Source: GCA-002731945 sp913047775 (GTDB lineage Bacteria > Pseudomonadota > Alphaproteobacteria > MED-G09). From it: 9,291 nt of DNA. The translations under genes and the position numbers were made by a program. Position 1 is the stretch's first letter. Every line of letters starts with the position of its first letter. The DNA is taken from NCBI GenBank assembly GCA_913047775.1, contig CAJWUE010000056.1, forward strand, positions 1 to 9,291, read 5' to 3'. The notes beneath the pieces were generated by a model. It made no database searches. It saw only the letters and a list, made by a program, of their open reading frames with translations, and had not been told where the DNA came from. Shown one piece after another: positions 1 through 5,909 of the stretch.

Positions 1-445
1 CCCTTACAGCTGCTTTCGGCTTAAGACTTTCATGAACAAGACCATTTCCCCCAAAACAAATACATCTAGCAACCGAAAAATCCCACATTATACGTTCCTC
101 TTCTATCTCTTTTCCAGTAATAGAATCTCTCTTAGGAAATGGGCAAGAAGGATCGGTATCGGTATTATAGAATTCATATCGTGGTTCATAAAAAACTGGT
201 CCATATTTAATAGTGATAAGCTTAATTTGATCCTCTACTTCTTTCCATCTTCCTTGAACAAAAGACTGGGCTGCAGCTAAAGGAGTATAGTAATAATTAC
301 GCATCAAATTTTTCATATGCTGGGTTTCTTCAACATTTAAAATATAATGAATGCCCCAAGTAGCTTTCTTTTTTTTCATAAATTCATAACATCCTTTTTT
401 AGTATCAGGTTCTCTTCCCCAAATTGAAAATTTTTCTCTTTTCAT
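1..445 (-). CDS. Hypothetical protein, 3' end beyond the window (partial)
   Basis: I do not recognise this gene. It opens with ATG at 445 and stays open for 148 codons to the left edge, so its C-terminus is missing. Its start overlaps the primase stop as TAATG, sharing one base, which suggests translational coupling; an AAAGG stretch about 9 nt upstream may serve as ribosome binding site. The visible protein is basic at the N-terminus (MKREKF, then a KKKK run near residue 24), rich in Tyr and Trp, and has Cys at 19, 101, 128 and 130, the last two as RCICFGG. No membrane segment or signal peptide is seen. Its place directly behind the primase suggests a role in DNA replication or nucleotide metabolism, but that is inference from position only. 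The coding call rests on the long open frame, the coupled start and the shared strand. Confidence 0.8.
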   Translation of the reverse strand, partial: MKREKFSIWGREPDTKKGCYEFMKKKKATWGIHYILNVEETQHMKNLMRNYYYTPLAAAQSFVQGRWKEVEDQIKLITIKYGPVFYEPRYEFYNTDTDPSCPFPKRDSITGKEIEEERIMWDFSVARCICFGGNGLVHESLKPKAAVR

Positions 446-1944
446 TAGAATGGAACCTTTGGTTTAAATTCTTTAGGACGATATACATTTTCAGGTTTTT
501 CAAATTCTTCGATCGTCATAATTGTTTTATTTTTCTTTCCTATCATTTCTCTTTTAATCTTGCAGCCGCACTTATCTCTTAGTAACATTTGAGTTTCATC
601 GTATTTTTCATCCCATTTGTTCTTGAGTAAATATTTATGAAAAAATTCTCTAAAGATAAAATGATGCACTCCTTCATGCGTCCAAACATTTCCAAGCATC
701 ATATCTTCTTTGGTGGCCCCTGCTGCTGTACGATCTGTACAATAGTCATCAAGATGATCAATAAGTTGTTCTACTTTAGAAGATCCCTTAGGTGGTTCAA
801 TAATTTCTATTCCTGCAAATAATAATTTTATCATTTCATTAAAATCTTTTTTACGAAGACCAGGTGGAACCTTATTAACCTGCTCCATTACTGCTCTTTG
901 AAATAATCGTTGTTCCTGAAGGTAGGAAGTATCTTTAAGTCTTACTCTTTCACCATCAACATTTACATAATAGTAAGGTTCATCTAGATTAATTTTTTGT
1001 AGGTCACTTAAATCAGGAAATAAAGATTGACCTCTGACACCATGTTTTCTAATTGAACATAGTTTTTTATCACAATGGTCACACATTGGTTCTTCGTTAC
1101 ATTTAAAACCTAATTCTCGATTTGCATTATATTTTATTTTTTCTTGAATAACTCTATCTTCTAATGGAGGATCAAAATATTTATAATTAAAGGCATTAAT
1201 ATATTTGGTCCATTCTTCAGGCCATTTTCTTTTTGCGTATTGAATATATTGATAAAGAACCCTGTCTCTTCCATCGTTTAATTTATTTTGAGTTAAAGAT
1301 TCTATACAAGGAGGACCATCACTAAACTCTGATGGAGGTCTTTTTAATTCTAATTTTTCTAATTCTTCGGGAGTTAATCTTTTTATTGCTAAAAAAAATT
1401 GTGATATTGTAATAGCTTCACCTTTAAAATTAAAGGCATATCTTGTAGTTTTTGCTGAATTAAAATATGGTAAGTTTAAAAAATTTCCTGTATCATCTTC
1501 CGATTTTAATTCGACTTGTTTAGGGAAAACTTCTGCATTCCCATATCCCAAAAACGCACTAATGGAAGATAGTCTGTCCCTCATTAATTTAGCTTCTACA
1601 GGAACTGTAGTAAATAAAAAGATATGGGCTCCCCCACTTTTAGATCGACATACAGTTAAAGGTAATTGATTACTGTTAATAAGATTAATAAGTTTTTTGT
1701 GATTTAAATTATATTTGTCAACATCAATACATCCCCATCTACATTTATTGTTTTCATCGATTGGTATGATTCCTAAACTTGGCTCAATACCACTTAAATG
1801 ATCTTGCCATAACTTATCAATAACAGGGTCACGTTTAACAAAAGATTGTCCTTTGACTTTAGTGCCATCGGCACTTTTCTTTTCGACATAGGTACACCCA
1901 TGTGCTCGTCTTAATCCAGAAAATAGTTCAACAAAATTTTTCAT
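445..1944 (-). CDS. Archaeo-eukaryotic-type DNA primase (AEP, TOTE-like), phage replication
   Basis: Likely makes primers (possibly as a primase-polymerase) at the phage replication fork. The N-terminal 200 residues carry the AEP pattern: a metal-binding DVD at 74-76 inside CRWGCIDVDKY, an SGGAH block at 103-107 in which the His is the usual nucleotide-binding residue, EVFPKQ at 138-143, and GNFLNLPYF at 153-161. This arrangement resembles the primase domain of TOTE conflict systems and related phage primases. A second part has four Cys (282, 288, 291, 296) spaced like a zinc or Fe-S knuckle, as in C-terminal primase modules. The remaining 200 residues are unassigned. No helicase domain is fused; the nearest helicase is the SNF2 gene on the other strand. 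The protein ends KVPF. No Shine-Dalgarno is seen before ATG 1944, and a GC-rich hairpin lies 11 nt upstream. The class is fairly sure, the exact family less so. Confidence 0.8.
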   Translation of the reverse strand: MKNFVELFSGLRRAHGCTYVEKKSADGTKVKGQSFVKRDPVIDKLWQDHLSGIEPSLGIIPIDENNKCRWGCIDVDKYNLNHKKLINLINSNQLPLTVCRSKSGGAHIFLFTTVPVEAKLMRDRLSSISAFLGYGNAEVFPKQVELKSEDDTGNFLNLPYFNSAKTTRYAFNFKGEAITISQFFLAIKRLTPEELEKLELKRPPSEFSDGPPCIESLTQNKLNDGRDRVLYQYIQYAKRKWPEEWTKYINAFNYKYFDPPLEDRVIQEKIKYNANRELGFKCNEEPMCDHCDKKLCSIRKHGVRGQSLFPDLSDLQKINLDEPYYYVNVDGERVRLKDTSYLQEQRLFQRAVMEQVNKVPPGLRKKDFNEMIKLLFAGIEIIEPPKGSSKVEQLIDHLDDYCTDRTAAGATKEDMMLGNVWTHEGVHHFIFREFFHKYLLKNKWDEKYDETQMLLRDKCGCKIKREMIGKKNKTIMTIEEFEKPENVYRPKEFKPKVPF

Positions 1945-1955
1945 AGTTGTTTTAC

Positions 1956-1985
1956 GGGGCGGTTTAAGTCTCCCGCGACCGCCCC
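1956..1985 (-). promoter_or_regulatory. GC-rich hairpin in the leader of the primase gene
   Basis: On the minus strand GGGGCGGT pairs with ACCGCCCC, an 8-bp perfect stem closing a 14-nt loop; the loop holds a smaller GTC/GAC pairing. It fills most of the 63-nt gap between the candidate ssDNA-binding gene (stop at 2008) and the primase start at 1944. No U-tract follows, so it is not a standard terminator. It may be an RNase III-type processing site, a partial terminator, or a translation control element. The structure is seen; the role is inferred. Confidence 0.55.
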
Positions 1986-2007
1986 TTTCTCCTTCACGAA
2001 GAAGTTA

Positions 2008-2784
2008 TTAAAACGGTGTCGCCTCTTTAGGTTCTTTAAGTTCTTGAGATCCATGTTTTGCTTGAATGGCGCCTTTAGCGACATTGCTTGAAAACATTTT
2101 AGCAATCTCATAAATTCCCTTATCGGTGATAGGTCCAACCTTGGACACATCCCAACCAAACCATGTACCTTTGTCATTAGACTGTTGTACAGTTTTTAGT
2201 TTATAAATGTGGCTATATGTTGGCGGCGTAAACAATCCGTTTTTACCCTGCATCTTAATCCCCATCATCATTGAATTCCACTTACGACTAATTTTTAATT
2301 GAGTCGCTTTCATAGAAATCAAAGCTGTTGTGGGTGTTTTGCCGAGTAATACTACAAAGTGACTTGCGGTATTTTCAAGATAGTTGCCATTATCTAGCCT
2401 ATCCTTGAAACTTTTGTCTCTTGTAGTTTTAGGAACGTCGTCTCCTGCGTCATAAATTTTGACTGGAGCGCCTTTACTTTCCCCCCTATCTTGCCACTCT
2501 ATATACTGTCTTTTGTAAAAGACTGGCAATACTTCTATCCCTTTTTCGCCATCATGTAATTCACCAGTGACGGTGTTAATGATCATGCCTGGTTGTGCAC
2601 CTTCGACATGTTTAGCGTCCCTTGTGTTTACTTCAGGGGATAGTTGGCCAAGTACTTTTAAGAATGGTAAAGCAAGATCATCCTGCTTTATATTCGAAAT
2701 ACCTTGACCCGCATCAGCTTCAAATAAATTTGTAGCCAATGGTCCTGCATTTTCGCGTTTCGCGATTTGTGCTTCTTTGTTCAT
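2008..2784 (-). CDS. Conserved phage protein, candidate single-stranded DNA-binding protein
   Basis: This 258-aa soluble protein matches, as I recall it, a widespread phage family found among replication genes and often left unannotated. Family-like blocks are DDLALPFLKVLGQLSPEV near 35-52, GAQPGMIINTVTGEL near 62-76, an aromatic segment VFYKRQYIEW at 88-97, a TQLKISRKWNSMMMGIKM stretch near 161-178, and PPTYSHIYKL near 187-196. The C-terminus ends EPKEATPF; the terminal Pro-Phe after acidic residues resembles the partner-binding tip of bacterial SSB and, more loosely, the tails of T7 gp2.5-like proteins. That is the main reason for proposing ssDNA binding. ATG 2784 is preceded by AAGGA with 10 nt spacing, and the preceding stop is only 2 nt away, so the gene is in the same transcript as its 184-aa neighbour. 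Coding is certain; function is tentative. Confidence 0.85.
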   Translation of the reverse strand: MNKEAQIAKRENAGPLATNLFEADAGQGISNIKQDDLALPFLKVLGQLSPEVNTRDAKHVEGAQPGMIINTVTGELHDGEKGIEVLPVFYKRQYIEWQDRGESKGAPVKIYDAGDDVPKTTRDKSFKDRLDNGNYLENTASHFVVLLGKTPTTALISMKATQLKISRKWNSMMMGIKMQGKNGLFTPPTYSHIYKLKTVQQSNDKGTWFGWDVSKVGPITDKGIYEIAKMFSSNVAKGAIQAKHGSQELKEPKEATPF

Positions 2785-2786
2785 GG

Positions 2787-3341
2787 TTATTGTTTCCTTT
2801 TTATTGTTGTTTTATTTCCAATGAATACACTGAAAATTTCCGTTGGAAGGGATTTCCCTCCCTCGATACGCTCACGGACGAGCGCTTTCAGGGTCATAGG
2901 CTCAACCTTCAACTTTTGTGTTGGTTGATACCCTTGACCCTTCGCAAGTTCAGCATATGCTGCTGCCTTGTTATCTTCGTTACGTCCAAAAGAAACAGTC
3001 ATCTCATTCTTGATGATGTCTCCAAGGCCGTTGTCACGAAGCCAGTTAAACGCCTTCTCTTTATTGGCTTGAGTTATAGTGGCGCTATAATTTGTTTTAA
3101 CTTCAACTGATGATCCATCAGCAAGTTTGAGATAAGATAGTCCCATCTCTGTTAACATAGTGGGAATAGCTTCTCCAGAAATCTGTTCTAATTCTTGTTT
3201 TCTTTGTTTAAGATATTCTTCATTCTGCGCTATGTCTTTCTGTATGATCTGCATTTGTTTTATTTTATTTGCAAGTTTATCAATATTTTCTGTCTTATCT
3301 AGTACCTCAGTTTGATCTTGTTCAAAATTAATTTGATTCAT
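2787..3341 (-). CDS. Conserved phage coiled-coil protein of unknown function
   Basis: A 184-aa soluble protein. Residues 14-57 form a predicted coiled coil rich in Lys, Glu and Gln. A conserved-looking globular part follows: IPTMLTEMGLSYLKLADGSSVEV near 59-81, KAFNWLRDNGLGDIIKNEMTVSFGR near 96-120, and MTLKALVRERIEGGKSLPTEIFSVF near 149-173. I recall similar proteins beside the candidate ssDNA-binding gene in many podovirus-like genomes, without an assigned role. The coiled-coil-then-globular order is loosely like Mu Gam-type end-binding proteins, but no clear Gam motif is seen. Start ATG 3341 has AAGGAG 6 nt upstream and overlaps the end of the preceding gene by 14 nt, showing tight coupling. 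A replication or recombination accessory role is inferred from position. Confidence 0.85.
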   Translation of the reverse strand: MNQINFEQDQTEVLDKTENIDKLANKIKQMQIIQKDIAQNEEYLKQRKQELEQISGEAIPTMLTEMGLSYLKLADGSSVEVKTNYSATITQANKEKAFNWLRDNGLGDIIKNEMTVSFGRNEDNKAAAYAELAKGQGYQPTQKLKVEPMTLKALVRERIEGGKSLPTEIFSVFIGNKTTIKRKQ

Positions 3342-3708
3342 CTAAATCTCCTTTCTCGAATAAATTGATGTGAATCGGATAATATTTTCTTTCTTGTTTG
3401 TCCCATTTTAATAAATTAAATTTACCGTTAGTTATATCAGAAACAATAGCGACTGCAACTCCAATAATTGCAGGATCTCCTGTTAATAATAAATAATCTT
3501 CTTCGGTATAATCTTTTAAACCTTTTCTTAATTTAAAGATTAAAGGACCTGGAGAAAATATCATTTGCGAAAGTTCGGGTAATAAGAATTTAAAAGTACC
3601 GTATTCACTGGCCCCTAAAATATTAATTTTAGGCTTACCTTCTCTAGTACCTACAATCTCTTGTATTACATATACAATCGGTGATGTTCTTTTTCTACTT
3701 TCTTCCAT
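3328..3708 (-). CDS. Hypothetical protein, first gene of the leftward replication transcript
   Basis: A 126-aa protein I do not recognise. It starts MEESRKRTSP, contains a short hydrophobic stretch (AIIGVAVAIV) too short and too mixed to call a membrane helix, and ends in an acidic tail, EKGDLDESN. I chose ATG 3708 over the in-frame TTG at 3744 because the 12 codons between them are the bidirectional promoter DNA itself. With that promoter, transcription would begin at about the A of this ATG, so the message would be leaderless; no Shine-Dalgarno exists. It is the promoter-proximal gene of the unit leading to the primase, a place often taken by early or regulatory proteins. It overlaps the next gene by 14 nt. 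Coding is likely from context and clean overlap; function is unknown. Confidence 0.75.
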   Translation of the reverse strand: MEESRKRTSPIVYVIQEIVGTREGKPKINILGASEYGTFKFLLPELSQMIFSPGPLIFKLRKGLKDYTEEDYLLLTGDPAIIGVAVAIVSDITNGKFNLLKWDKQERKYYPIHINLFEKGDLDESN

Positions 3709-3744
3709 TGACAAATATATAGTGCATCCTATATAGTAAGTCAA
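3708..3744. promoter_or_regulatory. Overlapping bidirectional sigma70-type promoter (near-palindrome)
   Basis: On the plus strand TTGACA (3708-3713) is followed after 16 bp by TATATA (3730-3735), or after 18 bp by TATAGT; the expected start is near 3742, ten bases before the helicase ATG. On the minus strand TTGACT (3744-3739) is followed after 17 bp by TATATA (3721-3716), with an expected start near 3709, next to ATG 3708. The arms TTGAC and GTCAA lie symmetrically about 3726. Both promoters occupy the same DNA in opposite orientation, so polymerase could bind only one way at a time. The boxes are seen; activity is inferred. An operator for a dimeric repressor is an alternative or added role. 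Confidence 0.65.
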
Positions 3745-3751
3745 TAGAAAG

Positions 3752-5182
3752 ATGAAATATAAATTTAAGACAAAACCATATAGCCATCAATTGGCCGCTT
3801 TAGAGAAATCTTGGAATAGAGAGACGTACGCTTATTTCATGGAAATGGGTACAGGTAAAACAAAAGTGCTTATTGATAATGTAGCGATGCTCTATGATCG
3901 AGGTAAAATAGATGGGGCTTTAATTATTTCTCCTAAAGGAGTTATGGATACATGGTATTCTCAGGAACTCCCTGCCCACTTACCTAATCACATAGAAAAT
4001 GTGTCCGTTTTGTGGCAAGCAAATATAACTAAATCTCAATCCAATAAGTTAGGTACTTTATTTAAAACGGATGAAAGACTTCATATTCTTGTAATGAATG
4101 TAGAAGCTTTAAGTACTCAAAAAGGTTTATCTTTTGCTCAAAAGTTTTTATTTTCGCATAAGACCTTAATGTGTATAGATGAATCTACTACTATTAAAAA
4201 TCCTAAAGCCAAACGAACTAAAAATATTATAGCCCTTGCTCCAAGGGCCCAGTACCGTAGAATTTTAACAGGTTCTCCTGTTACTAAAAATCCATTAGAT
4301 CTTTATAGTCAATGTGAGTTTTTGAACGAAGAACATTTAGACTTTACTTCTTATTATGCATTCAGGAATCGATATGCTGAAATGAAGACATTACATCTTT
4401 CGGGCCGATCTATCCAGGTGGTAAGTCATTTTAAGAATTTAGATGAATTAGCAGAACAATTAAAAACGTTTTCATACAGAGTTTTAAAAGAAGACTGTTT
4501 AGACTTGCCTGAAAAAATATACATGAAAAGAGAGATCGAACTGTCTGATGAACAAAAGAAGGTTTATGAACAAATGAAAGAAACAGCATTAGCTGATCTT
4601 AATGGAAAGCATATTACAACCATGACGGTTTTAACCCAACTCATGAGATTGCAACAAATCACATGTGGTCATTTTGTAGCGGATGATGGTACCATTCAAG
4701 AAATAAAGAATAATAGATTAAGTGAGTTAATGGACATTTTAGAAGAGGTAGAAGGAAAAGCGATTATTTGGGCTCATTGGCAAAGAGACGTAAAAAATAT
4801 TAAAGAAGCTATTACTAAGAAACATGGTCCGTGTTCCGTGGTCGATTATTATGGACTCACGCCCCAGGATCAACGAAAACGCAATAAAGACAATTTTCAG
4901 AAAGACCCTAAAGTACGGTTTTTCGTTGGAACACCCCAAACGGGTGGATACGGGCTTACGCTTACTGCGGCTAATACCGTGATTTATTATTCTAATGGTT
5001 ATGACCTGGAAAAACGAATTCAATCCGAGGACCGTGCACACCGAATCGGTCAAAAGAAATCAGTGACCTATGTGGACATCCTTGCGGAAGAAACGGTTGA
5101 CGAAAAAATCGTCAAGTCCCTCCGTAAAAAGATTAATATCGCTTCCAAAGTTATGGGCGAAGAACTTAAATCCTGGATTTAG
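3752..5182 (+). CDS. SNF2-family (SF2) DNA helicase/translocase
   Basis: An ATP-driven dsDNA translocase or helicase, probably acting in phage replication, recombination or fork repair. The 476 residues hold a nearly bare two-lobe SNF2 core: PYSHQLAAL (9-17), Walker A MGTGKT (32-37), motif II DEST (143-146) in place of the common DEAH/DEGH, motif III LTGSP (172-176), motif V GGYGLTLTAANTVI (398-411) and motif VI QSEDRAHRIGQ (424-434). No accessory domain is present, so it is compact like other phage SNF2 proteins. It is the only plus-strand gene here. Upstream is the bidirectional promoter, giving a leader of about 10 nt with only AGAAAG touching the ATG. The 3' third is more GC-rich than the 5' half. 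Its stop overlaps that of the convergent 45-aa gene. The family assignment is secure; the exact job is not. Confidence 0.93.
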   Translation: MKYKFKTKPYSHQLAALEKSWNRETYAYFMEMGTGKTKVLIDNVAMLYDRGKIDGALIISPKGVMDTWYSQELPAHLPNHIENVSVLWQANITKSQSNKLGTLFKTDERLHILVMNVEALSTQKGLSFAQKFLFSHKTLMCIDESTTIKNPKAKRTKNIIALAPRAQYRRILTGSPVTKNPLDLYSQCEFLNEEHLDFTSYYAFRNRYAEMKTLHLSGRSIQVVSHFKNLDELAEQLKTFSYRVLKEDCLDLPEKIYMKREIELSDEQKKVYEQMKETALADLNGKHITTMTVLTQLMRLQQITCGHFVADDGTIQEIKNNRLSELMDILEEVEGKAIIWAHWQRDVKNIKEAITKKHGPCSVVDYYGLTPQDQRKRNKDNFQKDPKVRFFVGTPQTGGYGLTLTAANTVIYYSNGYDLEKRIQSEDRAHRIGQKKSVTYVDILAEETVDEKIVKSLRKKINIASKVMGEELKSWI

Positions 5183-5316
5183 TAGGATATACGCGTGGGG
5201 CGCGCAGAAATCTCAGATTCAAGTACTTTGACTTGTTTTTGAAGCCCTCGACGTTTTAATCGATTAATGGCTCTAACATAACCTGCTCTTTCAAAAAATT
5301 TAAATATTTTCATCAT
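5179..5316 (-). CDS. Small basic hypothetical protein, 45 aa
   Basis: A short frame from ATG 5316 (a second Met follows at once, at 5313) to TAA at 5179. It encodes 45 residues with many Lys and Arg and a likely amphipathic helix, FFERAGYVRAINRLKRRGLQKQVK; it has no membrane segment. The pattern faintly recalls small DUF1127-like proteins but lacks their signature, so I leave it unnamed. It lies downstream of hsp20 on the same strand, after a GC-rich hairpin, and its TAA overlaps the helicase TAG on the other strand (5179-5182). No good Shine-Dalgarno is seen, which lowers confidence. The frame uses almost the whole gap between hsp20 and the helicase, which supports it. Confidence 0.5.
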   Translation of the reverse strand: MMKIFKFFERAGYVRAINRLKRRGLQKQVKVLESEISARPTRISY

Positions 5317-5329
5317 ATTATTTACAAGC

Positions 5330-5346
5330 AGGGCGCAGAGCGCCCT
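5330..5346 (-). promoter_or_regulatory. GC-rich hairpin between hsp20 and the 45-aa gene
   Basis: AGGGCGC and GCGCCCT form a perfect 7-bp stem with a 3-nt loop. It lies 25 nt after the hsp20 stop, in an otherwise AT-rich gap. Neither strand has a clear U-tract after it (the minus strand continues GCTTGTAAATAAT), so a rho-independent terminator is possible but weak. It could instead be an RNA processing or 3'-end stabilising element. Confidence 0.45.
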
Positions 5347-5370
5347 ACTCATGTTATTGATTGTTAAAGA

Positions 5371-5823
5371 TTATTTAACTTCGATTGATTTAGGCTGTTT
5401 GCCTTCTGGAAGAATCTTGTTTAGAGAAACTTTCAGTAACCCGTCTTTCAACTCAGCGCCATTGATTTCTACATCATCAGCGATAGTGAAAACTTTAGAG
5501 AAATATCTTTTAGCAATGCCTCTATGGATAACTCCATTAGATTCCTTGTTATCTTTTATTTCCTTAACGGATTTGATAGTCAATAAGTTATCTGCGTAGT
5601 CGACTTGGATATCCTTCTTATTGTACCCTGCAAGCGCAACTTCTATATCGTAAGTTGTGTTTCCTGTTTTTACAATATTGTAAAAAGGAAAAGTAGACGT
5701 AGGCGTACGAAAGAATTCATCGCTGTCGTCGAACATTTTTTCAAAATGATCAAAGACATTGTCAAATCCTACCGAGATAGGTCTTAGTTGATTAAAGATT
5801 GATGGTAATTTATTGAGTGTCAT
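5371..5823 (-). CDS. Small heat-shock protein Hsp20 (IbpA-like, alpha-crystallin domain)
   Basis: An ATP-independent chaperone that holds unfolding proteins in the cytoplasm. The 150 residues show the class A layout: an N-terminal arm with LRPISVGFDNVFDHFEKMF, an alpha-crystallin domain from FPFYNIVKTG (45-54) through YDIEVALAGYNKKDIQVDYADNLLTI (58-83) and GIAKRYFSKVFTIADDV (102-118) to GLLKVSL (128-134), and a C-terminal IEV anchor (147-149). Length is normal and no key element is missing. ATG 5823 is chosen because AGGAGG stands 5 nt upstream; a longer in-frame start at 5871 would ignore it. The gene follows the lysis cassette on the same strand but has its own likely promoter and a leader hairpin around the start. 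Marine phages often carry hsp20; helping capsid or polymerase folding is the usual suggestion, unproven here. Confidence 0.95.
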   Translation of the reverse strand: MTLNKLPSIFNQLRPISVGFDNVFDHFEKMFDDSDEFFRTPTSTFPFYNIVKTGNTTYDIEVALAGYNKKDIQVDYADNLLTIKSVKEIKDNKESNGVIHRGIAKRYFSKVFTIADDVEINGAELKDGLLKVSLNKILPEGKQPKSIEVK

Positions 5824-5844
5824 GTAAACCTCCTTGTTTAGACA
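5821..5844 (-). promoter_or_regulatory. Hsp20 ribosome binding site inside a start-codon hairpin (possible RNA thermometer)
   Basis: In the minus-strand RNA, UGUCUAAAC (5844-5836) can pair with GUUUACAUG (5829-5821). The stem has one C-C mismatch and two G-U pairs and includes the AUG. The 6-nt loop is AAGGAG, so most of the AGGAGG Shine-Dalgarno is looped out while the start codon is paired. Imperfect stems at the start of hsp20 genes are typical of ROSE-type and similar RNA thermometers, though those usually bury the Shine-Dalgarno itself. The pairing is seen; heat control is inference. Confidence 0.4.
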
Positions 5845-5847
5845 GTT

Positions 5848-5898
5848 TATAAATAGGGCCCTTAAAGGCACCCTTACACCCTATATAAGCTATTTATA
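5848..5898. repeat. Inverted repeat TATAAATAG / CTATTTATA upstream of hsp20
   Basis: A perfect 9-bp inverted pair at 5848-5856 and 5890-5898, with 33 bp between. It brackets the candidate hsp20 -10 box and transcription start. The right arm also encodes the last codons (Tyr-Lys-stop) of the 31-aa gene. It may be an operator or a chance product of AT richness. Confidence 0.4.
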
Positions 5899-5909
5899 CC
5901 AGATTGCAA
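5882..5909 (-). promoter_or_regulatory. Candidate sigma70-type promoter of hsp20
   Basis: On the minus strand TTGCAA (5909-5904) is followed after 16 bp by TATATA (5887-5882), with an expected start near 5875 and a leader of about 52 nt before ATG 5823. The -35 box lies within the end of the 31-aa membrane protein gene, so hsp20 could be expressed apart from the lysis genes. The AT-rich setting makes chance matches common, hence the modest confidence. Confidence 0.4.

Noticed and set aside
32..280. Plus-strand 82-codon frame at the left edge
   Set aside because: It lies antisense to the open minus-strand gene coupled to the primase, and its product is low-complexity with no ribosome site.
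637..822. Plus-strand frame with a Cys run inside the primase region
   Set aside because: It is antisense to the primase, whose motifs are intact; no promoter or ribosome site.
1941..2177. Minus-strand 78-codon frame spanning the primase leader
   Set aside because: It is another frame of the SSB-like gene running through the GC hairpin; no supporting start signal.
2739..3110. Plus-strand 123-codon frame with hydrophobic, Cys-rich product
   Set aside because: It is antisense to two well-supported coupled genes; hydrophobicity is typical of reverse-frame shadows.
3709..3744. TTG start at 3744 extending the 126-aa protein by 12 residues
   Set aside because: The added codons coincide with the promoter element, there is no ribosome site, and ATG 3708 fits the predicted transcript start.
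4739..5053. Minus-strand 104-codon frame
   Set aside because: It is antisense to conserved helicase motifs IV-VI.
5330..5346. Confident rho-independent terminator
   Set aside because: The stem is good but no U-tract follows on either strand, so it is only reported as a hairpin.
5351..5787. Two plus-strand frames opposite hsp20
   Set aside because: Both are antisense to a complete, motif-intact Hsp20 gene.
5824..5871. Upstream start for Hsp20 at 5871
   Set aside because: The AGGAGG 5 nt before ATG 5823 decides the start; the extension lacks a ribosome site and crosses the leader.
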